A stretch of 6,592 bases of DNA from Clostridia bacterium (GTDB lineage: Bacteria; Bacillota; UBA994; PWPR01): assembly GCA_003557085.1 (NCBI GenBank), contig PWPR01000075.1, positions 1-6,592 on the forward strand, written 5' to 3'. A program made the position numbers and the translations under genes. Positions 1 to 4,371 of the stretch are shown here, piece by piece. The stretch's first letter is position 1. The number at the start of each line of letters is the position of its first letter. The notes beneath the pieces are model-generated. The model did not search any database, had not been told where the DNA came from, and worked only from the letters and a program-made list of their open reading frames with translations.

Positions 1-1155
1 AAAGCCATACTTCTCTCTATGATGAGTATTAACTTGCAACTCACAGCCACTTCTTGTTTCACATTTTACACACTCTATACACTGAGTTGCTTCAAATCCT
101 TTAGTAAAAGGGCATATAGATATGCAATTAGAACAGCTAGTACCGTTTTCTTGCCAGTATCTTAGGCATGATTCTCCATTTATGTACCATTTATATGAAT
201 TTCCATTATTGTTTATACATGTAGGAGTATATGTTTTTTCTCTATAACTTATAGAGTTTGACGGGCAGTGCTCTGCACACAAGAAGCAATTCTTGCAAAA
301 CTCTGAAATCCCAAAATCTATTGGAAAATCTCTTTCAAGTGGCATATCAGTTATAACTTTACCCAATCTTATATTTGAGCCATATTCTGGACTTATTAAT
401 ATACCATGACGCCCGAGCTCCCCAAGTCCTGCTTCTATAGCAAGAGGGATACTCAGTGCAGTATCATTCACGCAAGGGATTGCCTCATACCCTAGTCCTC
501 TTATATATTCAGCTAAAGCTACTACTGTAATCGCTGCTCTTGAGTATCCAAACGATGAGGCAGCACTTGCTCTTAAGTTTGGAGATTGATCTTTTAGACT
601 TGCATTCATGGCAAACCCAACAACTATAACGTTTTCTGTGTTTTTTGCTATTATGAACTCTCTCTCAGTTTCTTGGGACTTACTTATATTTTTAATTACA
701 AATGGCTTAATCAAATCTTTCTCATATACCCATTTTTCATCGAGCTTTGCTATTCCTACAATATCTGCTCCAAAGAATATGGCATTTCTTTTTATTAAAT
801 CTGAGAACTTTTGTGGCGTATAATCTATTTTAACTTTTGGCAACTCATTTTTGTAAATATTTGATTCCCATTTAAGAAATCCTTGGTTAGGCTTACCATA
901 ACTAGCTAAAGCCAAGTTTACAGAATTTGCAGCCATATCAAATGCATTATCCTCTATTTGATACCCAGTGATACCTTTTTTCAAATTGTTTATCATTGTT
1001 TCTTGCATTTTTACCATAAAAGAGTTGTGTACTGGATTACTTATATCAGCCAAATCCACACTCACTAAAGCTTGCCTAGTAAGTGGAAAACGCTCATAAC
1101 TCTCGTTCACTATGATGGATTTATCATTCTTTTTAAAAAGCTTTCTTGGAATCAC
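1..1155 (-). CDS. Reductive dehalogenase (RdhA) family corrinoid/iron-sulfur protein, no Tat signal, 3' end cut by window edge
   Basis: The 385 visible codons are open to the left edge with no stop. The GTG start at 1155 is chosen because GAAAGGAAG lies 6 bases upstream and an in-frame TGA (1201-1203) lies just behind. Seen in the translation: FFGADIVGIAKLDEKWVY (residues 127-144), YIRGLGYEAIP (217-227), AIEAGLGELGRHGILISPEYG (split across 239-259), and RLGKVITDMPLERDFPIDFG (263-282). Cysteine motif CX2CX2CX3CP follows (C287, C290, C293, C297), then C330-X10-C341-X2-C344-X3-C348-P. These are the B12-binding and 2x[4Fe-4S] signatures of reductive dehalogenases, which remove halogens from organohalides with cob(I)alamin. 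Tyr204 and Arg263 have the same spacing as the catalytic Tyr246/Arg305 pair of PceA, so they are candidates only. The N-terminus (MIPRKLFKKNDK) has no RRxFxK motif or hydrophobic stretch, so the protein is probably cytoplasmic. An extra cluster C359-X2-C362-X2-C365-X5-C371 follows the usual two. The substrate is unknown and need not be halogenated. QueG, the related epoxyqueuosine reductase, fits less well. Confidence 0.88.
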   Translation of the reverse strand, partial: MIPRKLFKKNDKSIIVNESYERFPLTRQALVSVDLADISNPVHNSFMVKMQETMINNLKKGITGYQIEDNAFDMAANSVNLALASYGKPNQGFLKWESNIYKNELPKVKIDYTPQKFSDLIKRNAIFFGADIVGIAKLDEKWVYEKDLIKPFVIKNISKSQETEREFIIAKNTENVIVVGFAMNASLKDQSPNLRASAASSFGYSRAAITVVALAEYIRGLGYEAIPCVNDTALSIPLAIEAGLGELGRHGILISPEYGSNIRLGKVITDMPLERDFPIDFGISEFCKNCFLCAEHCPSNSISYREKTYTPTCINNNGNSYKWYINGESCLRYWQENGTSCSNCISICPFTKGFEATQCIECVKCETRSGCELQVNTHHREKYGF

Positions 1156-1161
1156 ATGGAT

Positions 1162-1170
1162 CTTCCTTTC
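1162..1170 (-). promoter_or_regulatory. Ribosome binding site of the RdhA-like gene
   Basis: GAAAGGAAG sits 6 bases before the GTG at 1155. It decides the start. An ATG two bases further upstream is followed directly by TGA in its own frame, and no other in-frame ATG or GTG exists between the upstream stop and this GTG. Confidence 0.7.
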
Positions 1171-1175
1171 AATAG

Positions 1176-1218
1176 AAAAAAGTTGCTTAATGATATTATA
1201 TCATTTTGGCAACTTCTT
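1176..1218 (-). terminator. Hairpin with T tract after the UPF0316 gene
   Basis: On the minus strand, AAGAAGTTGC (1209-1218) pairs with GCAACTTTTTT (1176-1186) through about ten base pairs, one of them G-U. An inner stem AATGATA/TATCATT closes a small TAA loop, with a short internal bulge between the stems. The run of six T ends the structure. It begins 22 bases after the UPF0316 stop codon, so it probably ends that transcript. The stem is AT-rich, so termination may be leaky. It overlaps a probable promoter for the next gene. Confidence 0.55.
1189..1205. promoter_or_regulatory. 17-base perfect palindrome, possible operator of the RdhA-like gene
   Basis: AATGATATAATATCATT reads the same on both strands about a central A (8-1-8). 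It contains a TATAAT and lies 34 bases upstream of the GTG start. A repressor bound here would cover the -10 element. The half site does not match the Fur, PerR or CprK consensus well, so the binding protein is unknown. The same bases form the inner stem of the terminator hairpin, which could by itself explain the symmetry. Confidence 0.35.
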
Positions 1219-1223
1219 ATCAT
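1195..1223 (-). promoter_or_regulatory. Probable promoter of the RdhA-like gene
   Basis: A perfect TATAAT (1195-1200) has ATGATA 17 bases upstream (1218-1223, four of six bases of TTGACA). The expected start of transcription near 1188 gives a leader of about 33 bases that contains the ribosome binding site. The -35 element is only fair. The -10 lies inside the palindrome. Confidence 0.45.
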
Positions 1224-1240
1224 TCTTTAATATGCTAAAA

Positions 1241-1774
1241 CTACTTTTTCATGAATCCACCGCTGACAGACTTTACTTCATTAATTATTATAACAGCATC
1301 TTCTTTATTGCTCTTTATAATCTCCACTGCTTCTTTTATTTTTCTTCTTTTTAGGTGAATTAATAAGATCTCTTTCTTGTTCTCTTTGCCTTCGCCCTTA
1401 ATAATAGTCAATCCAAAGCCATTCTCTCTGAGAGATTCTATTAGCTCTTTTCCTGAGCCTTCTTTAATTATAGCTTGTACAGAAGACAATCCTAGTGCAA
1501 GTTTTGATTCGATTGTTATGCCTACATAGTTTCCAGATGCAAATGCAGCACAATAAACCACTGCTCTAATTGGGTCTTCATTTATTCCAGTTAGAACAGC
1601 ACTAACAATTACAATCCACATACCGACCTCAATAAAAGCAATAATTGAGGCCTTAATTTTCTCTCCCTTAGCAACAAACATAATCCTTACTGTCGCCATT
1701 GCTACTTCAATTATTTTAGCAACAAAGATTATTAAATATGACCATACACCTAATTCTGTTAGAAGTCTCTCCAT
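1241..1774 (-). CDS. UPF0316 (DUF5698/DUF2179) family membrane protein, YebE-like
   Basis: The product has 177 residues with the start at ATG 1774. The longer reading from GTG at 1801 has no ribosome binding site, while GGTAGGG lies 8 bases before the ATG. Three membrane segments are visible near residues 11-30, 42-62 and 69-88. The N-terminal part carries the DUF5698 pattern: KIIEVAMATVRIMFVAKGEK, then IIAFIEVGMWIVIVSAVL. A soluble C-terminal DUF2179 domain (about 112-172) includes GFGLTIIKGEGK, a KRRK stretch and a closing SGGF. The length and layout agree with Bacillus YebE (about 180 residues). The family has no established biochemical role. DUF2179 also occurs in YitT-type membrane proteins, where a ligand-sensing role has been suggested. 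No strong promoter is evident upstream, so it may be read in part from the PLP-enzyme operon 234 bases away. Confidence 0.88.
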   Translation of the reverse strand: MERLLTELGVWSYLIIFVAKIIEVAMATVRIMFVAKGEKIKASIIAFIEVGMWIVIVSAVLTGINEDPIRAVVYCAAFASGNYVGITIESKLALGLSSVQAIIKEGSGKELIESLRENGFGLTIIKGEGKENKKEILLIHLKRRKIKEAVEIIKSNKEDAVIIINEVKSVSGGFMKK

Positions 1775-1782
1775 TATTACAT

Positions 1783-1789
1783 CCCTACC
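1783..1789 (-). promoter_or_regulatory. Ribosome binding site deciding the UPF0316 start
   Basis: GGTAGGG lies 8 bases before ATG 1774. It favours that codon over the in-frame GTG at 1801, which is preceded by an AT-rich stretch without any purine-rich Shine-Dalgarno match. Confidence 0.55.
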
Positions 1790-1854
1790 TTCAATGCTCA
1801 CTATGAAATATCATATTACATCTTATCACTTATTTACTTCTATTGCTAACTATA

Positions 1855-1865
1855 TTTTACAGCTT
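1855..1865. repeat. 11-base direct repeat, copy 1
   Basis: On the plus strand, TTTTACAGCTT occurs here and again at 1975-1985, exactly 120 bases away, inside the same gene-free gap. It may be coincidence. Confidence 0.3.
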
Positions 1866-2022
1866 AAAATAAGTCCCTTATAAACTGGAACTTCATCAGT
1901 ATCATTGGTAACTCTTGTGCAGAACTTACCAAACTTCTTTTATCTAACACATAGATATAATACCCATTTTGAGGTTTTACAGCTTTTATTGAAAAGTGTC
2001 TGCCTTTATCACTGTTCCATGA
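1864..2022 (-). other. Unrecognised 52-codon open frame between ltaE and the UPF0316 gene, possible gene remnant
   Basis: From the codon after TAA (2023-2025) to TAA (1864-1866) one frame stays open and reads like protein, for example IKAVKPQNGYYIYVLDKRS. It overlaps the last bases of the threonine aldolase gene in another frame. It has no ATG near its beginning and no ribosome binding site there. The two ATG codons are close to its end. I do not recognise the peptide. It could be the tail of a degraded gene or chance in AT-rich DNA. The rest of the 1775-2008 gap holds no clear terminator or strong promoter. Confidence 0.18.
1975..1985. repeat. 11-base direct repeat, copy 2
   Basis: This is the second copy of TTTTACAGCTT. 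The two copies bracket most of the unexplained open frame 1864-2022. The similarity does not extend clearly beyond the 11 bases. Confidence 0.3.
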
Positions 2023-3043
2023 TTATCTTTATTTGTTTAATTGCAAAATGAATATCATCTTTAGATGTATCAACATGTGTTATCATTCTACAATTATGCT
2101 CTCCGATAACTTTTACCCTTATTCCTAAACCAAGCAATTGCCTAGCAAACTCTCTGGCATCAATAGAGGTTTTTTTAAGACAAACTTTAATAATATTGGT
2201 CTGCACCTGATTTAGATCAACTAAACTAGAATCTATCTTATATAAACCTTGAGCAAGTATTTTTGCATTTAGATGGTCTTCTTTAATTCTTTCTCTCATC
2301 TCTAATAAAGCGATTAAAGCTGCTGCTGCCATATGACCTGCTTGCCTCATACCCCCACCCAGTCTCTGTCTAATCCATCTTGCTTTTTCGATAAACTCTT
2401 TTGAACCTAGCAAAATGGATCCCATCGGGGCAGCTAGCCCCTTTGTCAAGCAAAACTGCATGGTATCTATGTTCTCAACTAGTGTAGCCACACTAATATT
2501 TAGTTCAATAGAAGCACTAAATATTCTTGCTCCATCTAAATATAGCGATACTCCATTATCATTAGCTAAAAGAGCAACTTCATCTAAGTACTCTTTTGAA
2601 AGAACTAATCCTCTGTTTAAGTCATAGGTGTTTTCTAGTGCTATAAGCCCTGTCTTTGGATTTTGAACTCCTTTTTTTCTAATACAGCTTATTAACTCAT
2701 CTAAATCAAATTGTCCCTGTTTTGTGTTCAGTGGATGTGCTTGTACTTGTGAAAGGGCTGCTAGAGCTCCTCCCTCTAAATTGAATAGATGACTATTTTT
2801 GCTTAGGATAACTTCTTCTCCTCTATTAGTTAAAGTCATCACAGCTATTTGATTAGCCATGGTTCCTGATAACACAAATAAAGCTGCTTCTTTGTCAAAA
2901 AGTTTTGCACTGTACTCTTCTAGTCTAATAACGCTTTGGTCTTCTCCCAAAATATCATCGCCTACTTCGGCATTAAACATAGCTAATCTCATATTTTCTG
3001 TTGGCTGCGTTACGGTATCACTTCTAAAATCTATTACTTTCAT
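2009..3043 (-). CDS. ltaE: Low-specificity L-threonine aldolase (PLP, beta-eliminating lyase family)
   Basis: The 344-residue enzyme cleaves L-threonine or L-allo-threonine to glycine and acetaldehyde, reversibly, in the cytoplasm. Its length is normal for the family (about 333-345). Seen motifs, which align along the whole length with E. coli LtaE: DFRSDTVTQPT (5-15), VGDDILGED (27-35), SGTMAN (59-64), the ring-stacking His85, LDGARIF (169-175) with Asp170 and Arg173, the Schiff-base lysine Lys201 in LTKGLAAP, RLGGGMRQAG (227-236), and Arg319 in CRMITHVD, which binds the substrate carboxylate. One departure: ENTH, which holds His126 in E. coli, is ENTY here (Tyr140). That position affects threo/allo preference in the family. 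The ATG start is supported by GGAGGAAGGG just upstream. It lies 20 bases after the aminotransferase stop, so the two are almost certainly one operon. It ends TGA TAA. Confidence 0.95.
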   Translation of the reverse strand: MKVIDFRSDTVTQPTENMRLAMFNAEVGDDILGEDQSVIRLEEYSAKLFDKEAALFVLSGTMANQIAVMTLTNRGEEVILSKNSHLFNLEGGALAALSQVQAHPLNTKQGQFDLDELISCIRKKGVQNPKTGLIALENTYDLNRGLVLSKEYLDEVALLANDNGVSLYLDGARIFSASIELNISVATLVENIDTMQFCLTKGLAAPMGSILLGSKEFIEKARWIRQRLGGGMRQAGHMAAAALIALLEMRERIKEDHLNAKILAQGLYKIDSSLVDLNQVQTNIIKVCLKKTSIDAREFARQLLGLGIRVKVIGEHNCRMITHVDTSKDDIHFAIKQIKIIMEQ

Positions 3044-3063
3044 CTATGTACCCTTCCTCCATT

Positions 3064-4221
3064 TTATGCTAGGAACTCATGTGCCGCAGCCTTTGCAGCC
3101 TCTCCAATTACTGCATCATATCCTAGTTTATAAAGACCCATCTCAATCGCGCTTACAATAGCAATTATCTCTGGCTTATGTAAACATCCTAAATGACCTA
3201 CTCTAAATATCTTCCCCTTAAGTTCTTGCAATCCGCCCCCAATTATTAGATTAAACTCATCTGCTAGCAAACTAGCCAAGCTTTGATACTGAATATTATC
3301 AGGTAAATGAATTGCTGTAACAGCGTCAGAACGTTCCGACTCCTTTTTTACTAGTAGTTGTAATCCCATGGCTTTTATAGCACTCCTTAAGGCGCTTGCA
3401 TTCTTTTTATGCCTTTCAAAAACTACCTCTAATGTTTCTTCTTCAATAAGTTCTAAGGCAACCTTAAGAGCAAAGAAATGACTAATTACAGGTGTATATG
3501 GCATCTGTCCTACTCTCATTCTTTCTTGAAGAGGCTTAAAATCCCAGTACCACTTTGGCATTTCTGAACTTCTTTGTGCTTCCCAAGCCCTTTTACTAAC
3601 ACTTAAAATAGCTAAACCTCCTGGGAGCATCAAACCTTTTTGTGATCCTGTTACAACAATATCGATTCCAAGTTTATCTGTTGGCAAGTCACTTATTGCA
3701 ATTGAACTTACAGCATCTACAAAAACTAATGCTGGGTGATTAACTTTATTAATAGCTTCAATTAGCGATTGCATGTCAATTTTTACCGCAGTTGCTGTCT
3801 CATTATGAGTCAAAAGAACTGCTTTTATTTCATGGTTGATGTCTGACTCCAAAACACCTGCTAACTGAGTTGGCTTTACTGCCTCCCCCCATTTAACATC
3901 TATCCAGATAACTTCTGCATCATAAGCTTGAGCAATTAGTCCATAGCGTTGAGAAAATACACCCATGTTTATTGCAACTACTTTATCACCTGGAGACAAA
4001 GTATTGACTATTGAAGCTTCCAAACCCCCACTACCAGATGAAGGAAAGATTAGAATATCGTTTTCAGTTTTAAACACCCTTTTTAAAGACCTAATATTAA
4101 AGTCCATTAAAGAAGCGTACTCTTCTCCTCTATGATTTATCGCTTTTGAGCTTAGTGCATCTAAGATAGGTTTGGGTATATTAGTTGGTCCAGGAATCTG
4201 CAAATAAGTTTCTCTATACAT
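3064..4221 (-). CDS. Class V PLP aminotransferase, serine/alanine-glyoxylate type
   Basis: The product has 385 residues, full length for the family. It is expected to move an amino group from alanine or serine to glyoxylate (making glycine) or to pyruvate. Seen: the N-terminal substrate loop PGPTNIP (10-16), the phosphate-binding SSGSGGLEAS (61-70), HNETATA (139-145), FVDAVSS with Asp169 that pairs with the pyridine nitrogen, the Schiff-base lysine Lys195 in TGSQKGLMLPGG, and Arg340 in IFRVGHLG, which should hold the substrate carboxylate. AGAGGGGAT lies 8 bases before the ATG. It is the first gene of an operon with the threonine aldolase, which points to glycine/threonine/glyoxylate metabolism. 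The exact amino donor cannot be read from sequence. Related enzymes act on 2-aminoethylphosphonate or ureidoglycine, but no neighbour supports those pathways here. Confidence 0.9.
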   Translation of the reverse strand: MYRETYLQIPGPTNIPKPILDALSSKAINHRGEEYASLMDFNIRSLKRVFKTENDILIFPSSGSGGLEASIVNTLSPGDKVVAINMGVFSQRYGLIAQAYDAEVIWIDVKWGEAVKPTQLAGVLESDINHEIKAVLLTHNETATAVKIDMQSLIEAINKVNHPALVFVDAVSSIAISDLPTDKLGIDIVVTGSQKGLMLPGGLAILSVSKRAWEAQRSSEMPKWYWDFKPLQERMRVGQMPYTPVISHFFALKVALELIEEETLEVVFERHKKNASALRSAIKAMGLQLLVKKESERSDAVTAIHLPDNIQYQSLASLLADEFNLIIGGGLQELKGKIFRVGHLGCLHKPEIIAIVSAIEMGLYKLGYDAVIGEAAKAAAHEFLA

Positions 4222-4283
4222 TATTTAATCCCCTCTCATAAATTTGTAGCCCTTGAAAGCAGTTCTTATTCTACTTGATAGTT

Positions 4284-4312
4284 AGTATCTCATAGGAAGC
4301 AAGACTTGTTAA
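4284..4312 (-). promoter_or_regulatory. Probable promoter of the aminotransferase-threonine aldolase operon
   Basis: TTAACA (4307-4312, five of six) and GATACT (4284-4289, four of six) are separated by 17 bases. They lie downstream of the ileS terminator and about 60 bases before the aminotransferase ATG. The leader is too short for a glycine riboswitch, and I see no regulator site. Confidence 0.4.
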
Positions 4313-4332
4313 CTTCTTAAAGTAATTTAGAC

Positions 4333-4369
4333 TATAAAATTTAAGGCATGCCGCCTAGCATGCCTTAAA
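4333..4369 (-). terminator. Intrinsic terminator of ileS
   Basis: A perfect 12-base-pair stem (4340-4351 with 4358-4369, core AAGGCATGC/GCATGCCTT) encloses a six-base loop. On the minus strand it is followed by a short T-rich stretch, ATTTTATAG. It starts two bases after the ileS stop codon and separates ileS from the PLP-enzyme operon. Confidence 0.88.
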
Positions 4370-4371
4370 AA

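Noticed and set aside
608..823. Plus-strand open frame of 71 codons
   Set aside because: It lies wholly inside the RdhA-like gene on the other strand, and its peptide shows no domain.
1..1155. Epoxyqueuosine reductase QueG
   Set aside because: QueG is a distant relative, but the block RLGKVITDMPLERDFPIDFG and the W-Y near GADIVGIAKLDE, together with the CX2CX2CX3CP layout, fit the reductive dehalogenase family better.
1189..1205. CprK dehalobox (TTAAT-N4-ATTAA) or Fur/PerR box in the palindrome
   Set aside because: The half site AATGATAT does not fit these patterns in the correct register.
1112..1354. Plus-strand open frame of 80 codons, rich in Phe and Leu
   Set aside because: It covers the ends of two minus-strand genes and the hairpin between them. 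The hydrophobic composition comes from antisense AT-rich codons.
1775..1801. Longer start of the UPF0316 protein at GTG 1801
   Set aside because: It has no ribosome binding site, and it adds nine residues not expected before the first membrane segment. ATG 1774 has a good site.
2415..3161. Plus-strand open frames opposite the threonine aldolase (2415-2627 and 2859-3161)
   Set aside because: They are antisense shadows of a gene with clear family motifs.
4222..4336. Glycine riboswitch before the aminotransferase
   Set aside because: The leader after the probable promoter is only about 60 bases, and no paired aptamer structure is visible.
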